Assembly (NCBI RefSeq): GCF_900115975.1
Contig: NZ_FOYM01000030.1
Coordinates: 1-48,012 of the forward strand
Direction: 5' to 3'
Source: Desulfoscipio geothermicus DSM 3669
GTDB taxonomy: Bacteria > Bacillota > Desulfotomaculia > Desulfotomaculales > Desulfallaceae
DNA length: 48,012 nucleotides
Below the pieces are notes generated by a model. That model had not been told where the DNA came from. It ran no database searches and worked only from the letters and a program-made list of their open reading frames with translations. The position numbers were made by a program, and so were the translations under genes. Positions 1 to 7,418 of this stretch are shown here, piece by piece; the stretch's first letter is position 1, and each line of letters starts with the position of its first letter.

Positions 1-546
1 AACGAAGTAAACGATGACGTAGCGGTTAAGGCTGAATTAGGCACAGCTAATGCTAATGGTTATATAGAAATTGAAACTTATGAAGCCTTCGACATAGAAA
101 CCTCTACAAGTGATGATGATTACTACAAAGTATTCCCGAAACAAGACGAAGCAGCAGTAGTAGTCAACGCTAAAGTTGGCACCCCTGCTCCTGAAGAAAA
201 AGCTCTGTCCACCAGCATTACCCTGGGTGACAACGGCAGCTACATTTCTGACGGCCGGATCATGGTCCAGCTGCGTGACGCTGCCAAAGCCCTGGGCGTA
301 GCTGAGCAGAACATCTTCTGGGACAACGCCACCAAGACTGCCACCTTTATCAAAGGTGACCGCGTGGCACAACTCACCGTGGGTGATCCTCAGGTCAAAC
401 TGAACGGCGTGGCTCTGCCCACTGACAAGGGCGCAGAGCTGAAGGACGGTCGGACCTATGTATCCCTGTCCGCAGCTGGTGTTGCTCTCGGCGCTACCGC
501 CAGCTGGGATAACGCCACCAAGACTGCTACCTTAACTGTTAAGTAA
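1..546 (+). CDS. Stalk-domain (copper amine oxidase N-like) surface protein, 3' end only
   Basis: The reading frame is open from the first base of the window, so the true start lies upstream and only the last 181 residues are visible. The first 60 residues are acidic, with a run of three Asp followed by two Tyr, and resemble a surface-exposed linker. The remainder is a copper-amine-oxidase N-terminal (stalk) domain with two half-repeats, each ending in the identical nonapeptide WDNATKTAT. In this family the domain is a non-catalytic wall or S-layer-associated module common in Clostridia. A strong hairpin terminator follows 90 bases after the stop. The complete protein could be a larger S-layer-like protein; its N-terminal domains cannot be seen here. 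Confidence 0.8.
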   Translation, partial: NEVNDDVAVKAELGTANANGYIEIETYEAFDIETSTSDDDYYKVFPKQDEAAVVVNAKVGTPAPEEKALSTSITLGDNGSYISDGRIMVQLRDAAKALGVAEQNIFWDNATKTATFIKGDRVAQLTVGDPQVKLNGVALPTDKGAELKDGRTYVSLSAAGVALGATASWDNATKTATLTVK

Positions 547-634
547 TCAATCAGTTTCAACAAATATCAAAAACTTTATAAAATTTAGAAAAGCGCATTG
601 TTTAAAAATGTTTGCAAATATTGCACTAACAAAT

Positions 635-662
635 AGCCCGGGGCTGTCCTGCGCCCCGGGCT
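635..662. terminator. Rho-independent terminator, convergent genes
   Basis: A perfect 10-bp GC-rich stem (635-644 pairs with 653-662) encloses an 8-nt loop and is followed by a T-rich stretch. It lies between the plus-strand stalk gene and the convergent minus-strand SLH gene, so it may serve both, although the T-run is weak on either side. Confidence 0.75.
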
Positions 663-693
663 TTCCTATTTGCTCGTATACATCCTTGCCACC

Positions 694-2175
694 TTACAAC
701 ACCTTCTTCATGCTCAGCAAATTATAAACCATCCGGGCGGCTTCCGCCCTGGTTATTGTTTTGTCCGGTTCAAGGTATCCTTTGCGGTTTACCGGCAGCA
801 AGCCGTTTTGTATACAGGTAAGTATATGCGGGCTGTTCCAGCTGTGAACGCTTGCATAGTCACTGGGAAACCAGGCCTTCAGCACCCGGCTTGCCTGTTC
901 CGGTGTTGCCAGCGGAAATCCGCCCGCCCTGGCCATGATGGCGCAGGCTTGTTCCCTGGTAATGTGGCTGTTGGGGTGGAAATACAAACGCCCGTTGTTC
1001 TCGGGAGTATTGGGGATCCACCCGGCCCTGGCAGCTGCTTCTATATACTGCGCTTCCAACAAGTCAATGCCGGCTAAATCGCTGTAGGTATGCATGTGCG
1101 GCAACAGCGGCTCTACGGGCAGCCGAAAACCCTTTACCAGCAGGCCCGTGAATTCTTTTTTGGTTATGGGCAACTCAGTTGTGCCGGATTTGTCGGCCAG
1201 GCCGAAAAACTCCTGCGGAACGGGCGACCCGTCCGGGTATGTCGCCAACGGGTTCATTATTCCCCTGGCCCAGAGCTGGGTGACATAGGGCATGGCCCAT
1301 TCAAGGTCTATCTTGCCTTCTTCTTTCAGGTAAAAATCCTTAAAATCCTTTATCGCGCGCGCCACTATGTAGTGCCCGAAGCCCGCCTTGTAAAAGGGCA
1401 CGGTAATGCTGCCCTCGTTCAGGTTGTAGCTGTTCAGCCTTTGCAGCATGTTGGGCCGCAGGGACGCGGGTTCAAAATTGGGCAGGGCGTATAGAACGGT
1501 GATTAAATCGCTGTTCGAGTTGGCGGCCTTGCTATCATACTTTAAAGTCAGTTCGCCCTGATTTGCAAGGCTGTAAGAAAGGGAAGCGGCCTTGATGGTG
1601 TATACCGGGCTAAGCGGAATGTAATAGGGTGAAAGATTGGCGTTCATGTCTGTGGCTCCGATGCGGATGCTCTGGTCCCACGCGGCTTTGCCGTTGTCCG
1701 TAACGGCTGTGTCCTTGGGCAGTTTTAACACGACTGACTTGTTGAAAGCGCTTAATGTCGGGCTAAATACTTCAAAGTAACGAAAGGACCCGGAAACCGG
1801 CTCATCTATAACAGTAATCTTAATTTCATCTTTTTCTGTCGTTTTATCATCTTCTTTTTTCCCGGATTTATATTTCTCCGCTTCAGCGCTGATGGTATTT
1901 TCGCCGGGCTTGAGCAGGTAATCCCGCAATATCCATAGTTCTGAATCGCCTCCTCCTATCCGGATGGCCTCCTCGCCGTTGATTTCCACGTTTTTGGCAT
2001 CGGATACCCGCACTTGAATGTCAACCTTGTTAGTGGTGGTGTATGCTCTTTGTGTGTACAACGCCTGTTCGTCGTTGGCCGGTTTCCAGTAAATATTCAG
2101 CGCGTGGGCGGGGGCAGCGCTGATAAAACAAAATGAACTTGCCATGCACAGAATAGTAATTGCTTTCTTGAACAT
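694..2175 (-). CDS. S-layer homology (SLH) domain surface protein
   Basis: The 493-residue protein has a typical Sec signal peptide (residues 1-25: basic start, hydrophobic core, APAHA before the cleavage site). The central ~270 residues are beta-rich with no domain I recognise. The C-terminal third carries three SLH modules of about 55-60 residues. The second contains the diagnostic ITREQACAIMAR segment and the third ITRAEAARMVYNLL. SLH modules bind pyruvylated secondary wall polymer, so the protein is probably anchored to the wall through its C-terminus. The ATG start is supported by GGGGAG 8-10 bases upstream. It is divergent from the stalk/PKD gene at 2374, with about 200 bp shared for both promoters. 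Confidence 0.85.
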   Translation of the reverse strand: MFKKAITILCMASSFCFISAAPAHALNIYWKPANDEQALYTQRAYTTTNKVDIQVRVSDAKNVEINGEEAIRIGGGDSELWILRDYLLKPGENTISAEAEKYKSGKKEDDKTTEKDEIKITVIDEPVSGSFRYFEVFSPTLSAFNKSVVLKLPKDTAVTDNGKAAWDQSIRIGATDMNANLSPYYIPLSPVYTIKAASLSYSLANQGELTLKYDSKAANSNSDLITVLYALPNFEPASLRPNMLQRLNSYNLNEGSITVPFYKAGFGHYIVARAIKDFKDFYLKEEGKIDLEWAMPYVTQLWARGIMNPLATYPDGSPVPQEFFGLADKSGTTELPITKKEFTGLLVKGFRLPVEPLLPHMHTYSDLAGIDLLEAQYIEAAARAGWIPNTPENNGRLYFHPNSHITREQACAIMARAGGFPLATPEQASRVLKAWFPSDYASVHSWNSPHILTCIQNGLLPVNRKGYLEPDKTITRAEAARMVYNLLSMKKVL

Positions 2176-2236
2176 TTTTAAACTCCCCTTAGTGCGGTAA
2201 ACTATTTTTTAAAATAAAATACAGCGGCAAAGTCAC

Positions 2237-2242
2237 TATAAT
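2237..2242 (+). promoter_or_regulatory. Candidate -10 box upstream of the stalk/PKD gene
   Basis: A perfect TATAAT lies in the AT-rich divergent interval between the SLH gene and the stalk/PKD gene. No good -35 hexamer stands at the expected distance, so this is only a partial promoter match. Confidence 0.35.
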
Positions 2243-2373
2243 TGAATAATTTGGCTGTTTTTTGCACCTTTCCTGCAAAAGACCGGCAATGGAAAAATAA
2301 TTTTCACAAGGAACAAAATGAGCTCCTACATGGTCAATATTATTGCATGACCAATGTGGAATGGAGTGATAGC

Positions 2374-4086
2374 GTGCAGCGTAAATTTATTTTAAGCATA
2401 TTGCCGGTATTGTTTTTTTTGGTGACAGCTGCCCCGGCTGTTGCCGGGCCCCGTGCTGATACGGTATCCCTAAAGCTGGGAGATGCACAGGCGCAGGTTG
2501 ACGGGGTGCCCTATGAACTGGGCGTGCCTCCCCGCGCAATTGAAGGCGCGACCGTGTTGCCGCTGCGTTTTATTGCCGAAATTTTCGGGGCGCAAGTAAC
2601 CTGGGATGCTGAAACGAAAGAGATTACGGTTAAGCAAGATGACAAGCTGATACGCCTGCAGCCGGGCAGCGGTGAGGCTGTAGTAAACGGCGAGGCACAG
2701 GCCGTTGCCGGAAAGCCGGTCATTGAAAACGGCACTGCTCTGGTGCCCCTGCGCTTTCTGGTGGAAAGCCTGAATTACGAAGTGACGTATATGCCCCAAA
2801 CCAAGGAAATACATATCAAGCAATTGCCTCCGCCCAACAAACCGCCGGTGGCGAGTTTTACATTTAAGAACAATACTGTAGCCCAGGGGGAAACGGTAAT
2901 TTACGAGGACAAAAGCCATGACCCGGACGGCGACCAAATAGCGGAAAGAAAGTGGACGGGCCGGGAGCGGGCGTTTTTTGCCCCGGGGGAATATAAGGTA
3001 ACTTTAACGGTAAAGGACAGCCGGGGCGCGTGGAGCGAGCCGTGCACGAAAATAATCAAGGTCACGGAAAAAGTCCTTATGGACAGGCTTGCTTATAACC
3101 TGCATTATCCTGTGCCCGGCGAACCCCTGGGCAATATTAATATTTCGGTGCTTGACCTGGCGCAAATAGACCCCGCAGTCAGTATGAGCAGGGAAAAAGT
3201 GCTGGTCAGCGACAGCCCGGAAATAGTTCGGCAAGACGGTGTATTGTACAGTGACACGTTGAGCGGGGAAAACCGGCTGTATTTTCACCACATAAACGGC
3301 TCCGGCGAAACCAAAAAAATTTACCTGCTGGCTGTAAACCAGGGCTTGGAACCGGTGCATTTAACGGTAAAAAAATGGGGCGTGGCCGGGCCTGCCGACC
3401 CCATGTCCGTTGGCCGGTCCGCTGCCTACCGTTACCTGGACTTCGACCCGCGTAACGCCCGTTTCCTGGAACTGCAGCCCGGTGAAAAAATAATATTGAA
3501 TGAAAAAATGAATAATGTCATGAAGCCTGGCCAGGCTCTGCACGGGATGTTTGACATTGATGCCGGTGGGGACCTGCTTTTCGCGGTGGTGGCGGTTGGG
3601 AAACAGGATCCGTTAACCGCTTACGAACAACTACCCATTCTCCCCAGGGACGATAATCATATCCGGGGCACGTTCCCCCTGGCCAACCGCTCCGTGTCGG
3701 TACAGCTGGATGGCCGGGAGCCTGCCAGGCTGATTGTGGCCGACGGCAAAGATGACGAGTTTTTGTACGGCAAAGATGCGAACACCAGCAATATGGGGCG
3801 TTACAGCCTGCGCAGCCACAACAGCGGCAATTACGGGGTGGTATACCGGGTTAAGGTTAGCGCCAGGCACCGGGTGGGTGTAATATTCTCCCCGCGGGGC
3901 GGGGTTTTTGCCGGGGCCGGCGAGTGGGACGGGGAGGCCTTTTACCTGCCCAACAGGGGGGTTCTAAAACCCCAAACCGAGTTTGCAATGATCGGCGTGG
4001 TGGAGCCGGGACGGGAAAAGGTGCTGGAGTTTATCCCGCCGGCCGGGTCTTACCTGCCTGTTAATCTAATATTTATACCATTTTAA
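2374..4086 (+). CDS. Secreted stalk-domain protein with PKD domain
   Basis: I chose the GTG at 2374 because GGAG lies 11 bases upstream and translation then begins directly with a canonical signal peptide ending in APAVAG. The longer open frame to 2242 would place 44 charged residues before it. The protein is about 570 residues. A copper-amine-oxidase N (stalk) domain spans residues ~25-150, with two half-repeats containing LPLRF and VPLRF. A PKD-like Ig fold covers ~155-235 (PPVASF, then DPDGD, then GEYKVTLTVKD). A 330-residue C-terminal region is beta-rich, and I do not recognise it. A role in the cell envelope or in adhesion is likely. No catalytic motif is visible. Confidence 0.8.
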   Translation: MQRKFILSILPVLFFLVTAAPAVAGPRADTVSLKLGDAQAQVDGVPYELGVPPRAIEGATVLPLRFIAEIFGAQVTWDAETKEITVKQDDKLIRLQPGSGEAVVNGEAQAVAGKPVIENGTALVPLRFLVESLNYEVTYMPQTKEIHIKQLPPPNKPPVASFTFKNNTVAQGETVIYEDKSHDPDGDQIAERKWTGRERAFFAPGEYKVTLTVKDSRGAWSEPCTKIIKVTEKVLMDRLAYNLHYPVPGEPLGNINISVLDLAQIDPAVSMSREKVLVSDSPEIVRQDGVLYSDTLSGENRLYFHHINGSGETKKIYLLAVNQGLEPVHLTVKKWGVAGPADPMSVGRSAAYRYLDFDPRNARFLELQPGEKIILNEKMNNVMKPGQALHGMFDIDAGGDLLFAVVAVGKQDPLTAYEQLPILPRDDNHIRGTFPLANRSVSVQLDGREPARLIVADGKDDEFLYGKDANTSNMGRYSLRSHNSGNYGVVYRVKVSARHRVGVIFSPRGGVFAGAGEWDGEAFYLPNRGVLKPQTEFAMIGVVEPGREKVLEFIPPAGSYLPVNLIFIPF

Positions 4087-4256
4087 TGGCGCTAAACCAG
4101 ATTAAAATTTGACATATAGAAATACCAAGAAAAAATTCCGGCTTTCGCTATAAGCGGAACTGAATAGCGTGTTTGGACGACCCTGACTTGGACTGAGAAA
4201 ACTCACTCTGTTTTTTAAAATTGCCCGCTTACTGGATTTTACATTAATACGTTTCA

Positions 4257-4285
4257 TTGACTGTTCGTTTTTGTAATGATATGCT
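4257..4285 (+). promoter_or_regulatory. Sigma-A-type promoter of the MNT-HepT fusion gene
   Basis: TTGACT (4257-4262), a 17-nt spacer and TATGCT (4280-4285) form a good vegetative promoter. Transcription would begin near 4292, just before the 14-bp palindrome at 4301-4314. Confidence 0.6.
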
Positions 4286-4300
4286 TTAATCAAATTTAAC

Positions 4301-4314
4301 TTCGCAATTGCGAA
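4301..4314. promoter_or_regulatory. 14-bp perfect palindrome, candidate operator
   Basis: TTCGCAATTGCGAA is fully self-complementary. It lies about +10 to +23 relative to the predicted transcription start and overlaps the upstream TTG codon of the MNT-HepT gene. An autoregulatory operator is the natural guess for a toxin-antitoxin gene. Confidence 0.5.
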
Positions 4315-5210
4315 CTGGGATGTGTTATCTGGTGAGCGGGATTACCCCGGCTAAAGCCGTCCTCGGGGAGAAAGATTCCCTGGTATCAATTTTCAAAAGG
4401 CACGGCGTGGAGCTGGCATTTTTCTTCGGTTCCGCAGCTGAACAGGACCCGATTATTGAACCCCGTGACGTTGATATTGCCGTATATTTCTCATCTTATA
4501 ACTTTCGGCGGTACCTTAGCCTGCTGCACGCGATTAGCCGAACTCTACGGCGGAAAGACATAGATCTAACGGTCCTGAATATGGCCGGCCCTGCGTTAAG
4601 AATGGAAGTTCTTGTAAAAGGAGATCTTATTTATTGCACTAATGCTGAAAAATTTGCTCATTTTAGTTCAACTACTTTCTTTGACTATGAGGATTATCTT
4701 TACTTCAAGGTGCAGTATTTGGACTGTTTAAGGAAGAGAACTCGGGAGGGCCTGTCTGTGGTGGAAAGGAACCTTAACCGCGAACGTATAGAAACCTATC
4801 TGTCCAGGATGGATGAATCAATACAGCGTTTGCTGGAATTGCGCGCCAGGTTCTCTTCTTACGATAATTTTATGGAAAACCTTGATACCAGAGAGTTGTG
4901 TGTTCACCACCTACGCATTGCTTTGGAATGTGTATTGGACGTTTGCAGGCATTTTCTGGCCGTAAAGGGTGTTTCATTAAGCGAGATAGATACTGCAGGT
5001 TTGATCGAATTGGCAGGACAAAAGGGCCTCTTTGACTATAAGTTTGCCCGCAGGATAAAAGGGATGGCCGGTATGCGCAACGCAATCGTGCATGTATACT
5101 GGCGGCTTGATTATATGGCGATTTATCGAGCTATTACAAAAGACTTGAGCGACTTTAATGAGTTTATATGCCAGGTAAACAGTTACCTGGAGGAAAGAGG
5201 AAAACGGTAG
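4308..5210 (+). CDS. MNT-HepT single-chain toxin-antitoxin-like fusion
   Basis: The first ~110 residues form a minimal nucleotidyltransferase (MNT) fold. It has GS at 41-42, then the catalytic carboxylates D54 and D56 (DVDIAV) and D86 (IDLTVL). Residues ~125-300 form an alpha-helical HepT/HEPN domain ending in the RX4HXY motif (R257, H262, Y264). In the separate-gene system, MntA is an antitoxin that AMPylates the tyrosine of this motif in the HepT ribonuclease. Here both are one polypeptide of 300 residues with all key residues kept. The upstream TTG at 4308 lies within a palindrome; ATG at 4320 is an equally likely start. Neither has a clear ribosome binding site. The gene is monocistronic with its own promoter. 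Confidence 0.8.
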   Translation: MRTGMCYLVSGITPAKAVLGEKDSLVSIFKRHGVELAFFFGSAAEQDPIIEPRDVDIAVYFSSYNFRRYLSLLHAISRTLRRKDIDLTVLNMAGPALRMEVLVKGDLIYCTNAEKFAHFSSTTFFDYEDYLYFKVQYLDCLRKRTREGLSVVERNLNRERIETYLSRMDESIQRLLELRARFSSYDNFMENLDTRELCVHHLRIALECVLDVCRHFLAVKGVSLSEIDTAGLIELAGQKGLFDYKFARRIKGMAGMRNAIVHVYWRLDYMAIYRAITKDLSDFNEFICQVNSYLEERGKR

Positions 5211-5542
5211 TTAGGTGCCGTGGTGCCCGGTACTCTCTATAATTTATGGTTTCTCGGCAGAAGGCTCTTTGACAATCAGTATGGGGTTGCAGCGGGTCAA
5301 TGGGCTGCTGCGTAAAACTGATTCCCGAAAGATACGAATATCAGGTGGTAGCGTAACTAAAACAAGGAGAGGCTACTTTATCGCTTTTTGAAAAAGTAGC
5401 CTCTCCCCGTTTTCACCCGTTTTCTCTAAACAAAAAAGCTCCCGGCCCATGAAAATGATGCCGGGAATTTAAATGTGTATATTACGTGGTTATTGCATGA
5501 ACGTTCATTCATAAATTATAGTTTAAATATACCCCGGTATTT
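5211..5542. other. Intergenic region with REP-like hairpin
   Basis: No open frame here is convincing. The only structure I see is the palindromic element at 5366-5406 between the end of the MNT-HepT gene and the convergent stalk/SCP2 gene, where it probably also terminates transcription. The rest is featureless. Confidence 0.5.
5366..5406. repeat. REP-like palindrome, copy A
   Basis: A perfect 14-bp inverted repeat (GGAGAGGCTACTTT at 5366-5379 with its complement at 5393-5406) surrounds a 13-nt loop. It is a variant of the GGGGACAGGCTACTTTT family seen seven more times downstream. It lies between convergent genes and would form a terminator-like hairpin on either strand. Confidence 0.7.
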
Positions 5543-6397
5543 CTATTGCTTTTTGAAAAATTCCTCTAATTTCTGCACATAGGTCGGGTTGCCGTCAATT
5601 TTAAACTTGCCGGTAAAGTAGGCTACGGTGCCGTTAACTTTGCCTGCGGCAATATCCAGCCACAGCTGCTCCCCAACGGTGATGGTGACGGTGGGGCTGG
5701 AAGCGGTACCCTTGCCCGTTGTGCACTGGCCGTCCTTGATGGTGATGTAATACTTACCCGGGTGGCCGTCGGTAATTACAAACTGGTAGGTAAGGGACGT
5801 GCCCTTGGCCTTTTCGGGCAGGAACCGGGCTTCCATGCCTGCCAGGTATTTTTCAAAGGGAGTCAGGGCGGCACCGGTGTCGCTGTCGGAGTCGGATTGT
5901 GGCGGTTCAGCAGGTTGCGGTTTGGGTTCCGGCTTCGGTTGCGGGGCCGGTGTTGCGGGCTTGGCGGCCGGCGCTGAACCATCGGACGCTATGTTCACGG
6001 TGGAAGTGCTGCCGTCCCATGCTACTTTCGCGCCCAGTGCTTCGCTGACGAAGCGCAGAGGCACCATGGTGCTCCCGTTGTAAATTTGGGCTGGCACGTC
6101 CATGTCGGCAAGTTTGCCATTTTTGTATGCCTGGCCGCCGATAACCAGCTTGATATTTGTATTTCCCTTGCTGGCATTGACCGTTTTTGTGGCTCCGTCC
6201 CATTTAACGCTGGCTCCCAGCGCTTCAAATATGGCCCGCATGGGGACCAGCGTGCGTCCGTTGTCGATCACGGGCGGCGTGTCGCACTGCAGGGTTTTGC
6301 CGTCCAAAATCACCGAGGGTGTTCCCGCCTGGGCCGGAACGGCAAGTAAAAGGGCCATTAGCAGAGCAAATACAACCACCAATAATTTTTTTTGCAA
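5543..6397 (-). CDS. Secreted stalk-domain protein with C-terminal SCP2-like domain
   Basis: A 284-residue protein. A signal peptide (1-24, ending VPAQAG) is followed by a copper-amine-oxidase N (stalk) domain at ~26-140 with two half-repeats (LVPMRAIFEALGA and VPLRFVSEALGA). A Pro/Lys/Glu-rich linker at ~145-170 leads to an SCP2 sterol-carrier-like domain at ~180-284 (VTITVGEQLWLDIAAGKVNG and FKIDGN are typical). SCP2 folds bind lipids or hydrophobic ligands, so an extracellular lipid-binding role is possible. The start is TTG, fixed by AAGGAGG eight bases upstream. The combination of stalk and SCP2 domains on an exported protein is uncommon. Confidence 0.85.
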   Translation of the reverse strand: MQKKLLVVVFALLMALLLAVPAQAGTPSVILDGKTLQCDTPPVIDNGRTLVPMRAIFEALGASVKWDGATKTVNASKGNTNIKLVIGGQAYKNGKLADMDVPAQIYNGSTMVPLRFVSEALGAKVAWDGSTSTVNIASDGSAPAAKPATPAPQPKPEPKPQPAEPPQSDSDSDTGAALTPFEKYLAGMEARFLPEKAKGTSLTYQFVITDGHPGKYYITIKDGQCTTGKGTASSPTVTITVGEQLWLDIAAGKVNGTVAYFTGKFKIDGNPTYVQKLEEFFKKQ

Positions 6398-6514
6398 ACT
6401 TATTACCTCCTTAATCTAATTTTGGGGGTTTGAATGAATTATGACATTCTAATTTCCACAAAACCCCATATTCATTTCTGTGGCAAACAACCTCCTTTCA
6501 TTTGTTGGTAATCC

Positions 6515-6553
6515 GTCTCTTTGCCAGGTAATTATCCTGTAATTACCTGAGAC
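6515..6553. promoter_or_regulatory. Nested dyad, candidate operator
   Basis: CAGGTAATTA (6525-6534) is followed after 5 nt by its exact complement (6540-6549). The dyad is flanked by an outer GTCTC (6515-6519) / GAGAC (6549-6553) pair. There is no T-run, so a protein-binding site is more likely than a terminator. It lies in the shared upstream region of the stalk/SCP2 gene and marR. Confidence 0.45.
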
Positions 6554-6700
6554 AAGATTGGTTATTTAATAATATAAAGATAATTGTTTAAAAAATCAAT
6601 AAATTATATCAATTATTTTTATTTTTGCGTTCTATATCTTGGTGACTGGCCTCCCGGCAGTGCGTGAGAGGTAAAGTCACCTTTTATTTTTGGATAGGCG

Positions 6701-6761
6701 CCGGTAAAAGGGGGACAGGCACCGATTCACAAAACGAATCGGCGCCAGTCCCCTTTTACGG
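6701..6761. repeat. REP-like palindrome, copy B
   Basis: Imperfect inverted arms of ~26-28 nt (6701-6728 and 6736-6761) share AAAAGGGG(G)AC and CACCGATTC-type blocks. The two arms differ by a few substitutions and a one-base bulge. It belongs to the family of the other REP elements in this window but has a distinct inner stem. Confidence 0.7.
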
Positions 6762-6810
6762 TCTGTTCCTTTTTTGCTTTTTTTTTTGCACAAAAAAATT
6801 TTACGCCGAA

Positions 6811-6839
6811 TTGACAACCCCTTACAGAAGGAATAAACT
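6811..6839 (+). promoter_or_regulatory. Promoter of the marR-efflux genes
   Basis: A consensus TTGACA (6811-6816), a 17-nt spacer and TAAACT (6834-6839) lie about 70 bases before the marR start codon. An ACAATTGT palindrome just downstream (about 6867-6874) could be a regulator half-site. Confidence 0.6.
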
Positions 6840-6909
6840 TAACCCAGTAAATAATTCATCCTGCAAACAATTGTCACTATAACACCGTGCTGCAAAGGGG
6901 GAAACATGG

Positions 6910-7371
6910 TTGAAGCAGGAGGTTCTAACCAGATATTGTGACCGGCTGGACGAAATGCTGCAGCATTTTTTACGCCGCATTCACCTGGAACTGGCCGACG
7001 TCCTGGATAAAGGGGTGACGGGCAACCAGTTCGTGGTGATGAAAATGATCTGCGACCGCGGGCGGGCTACGGTATCCGAGGTGGCCGGGGACCTGTGCGT
7101 GTCCCTGAGTGCCGTGACGGCCCTGGTGGACCGGTTGTGCCGGGCGGGGATGGTGGTGCGCCGCCGGTCGGAGGAAGACCGCCGGGTGGTATGGTTGGAG
7201 TTGACGGACGAGGGCCGCAACATGGTCAATGTCTGCCAGGAGGGAAGGCGGCGGGTCATCCAGCGCTACCTGGGCCGTCTGGACGAAGCAGATTTGTTAC
7301 ATATGATTAAGAATTACGAAAAAATATTATCCTTTATGCGGGAGGAGGGGGAAGAGCACGGCACCAAATAA
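6910..7371 (+). CDS. MarR-family transcriptional regulator
   Basis: The 153-residue protein has the winged-helix layout of MarR regulators. N-terminal dimerisation helices precede the helix-turn-helix (ATVSEVAGDLCVSLSAVTALVDRL, about residues 57-80). The wing follows, with the conserved RRRSEEDRRVVWLELTDEG stretch. The start is TTG, with AGGGGG eight bases upstream; an ATG four bases earlier is out of frame. It stands directly ahead of the RND adaptor and pump and shares their direction, so it most likely represses this efflux operon and itself in response to a small ligand. Confidence 0.9.
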   Translation: MKQEVLTRYCDRLDEMLQHFLRRIHLELADVLDKGVTGNQFVVMKMICDRGRATVSEVAGDLCVSLSAVTALVDRLCRAGMVVRRRSEEDRRVVWLELTDEGRNMVNVCQEGRRRVIQRYLGRLDEADLLHMIKNYEKILSFMREEGEEHGTK

Positions 7372-7418
7372 TCCGTTTTTCGCATTTTACCACATAAAAC
7401 AGAGGGGAGGAGTTTGTC

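Larger units (their letters stand above)
6398..6909. other. Long AT-rich regulatory interval
   Basis: This 500-bp interval separates the divergent stalk/SCP2 and MarR genes. It holds a nested dyad (6515-6553), REP-like copy B (6701-6761) and the marR promoter (6811-6839). An open frame at 6664-6882 runs through the REP element and looks non-coding. I see no small gene. Confidence 0.5.

Noticed and set aside
2242-2373. N-terminal extension of the stalk/PKD protein
   Set aside because: It would place 44 non-hydrophobic residues before the signal peptide and overlaps the TATAAT; the GTG at 2374 has a good ribosome site.
4102-4293. Minus-strand small frame between the stalk/PKD and MNT-HepT genes
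   Set aside because: It covers the MNT-HepT promoter, has no ribosome site and no similarity to anything I know.
6664-6882. Possible small gene upstream of marR
   Set aside because: It reads through REP copy B and the marR promoter, has no ribosome site and gives a Phe/Thr-rich nonsense peptide.
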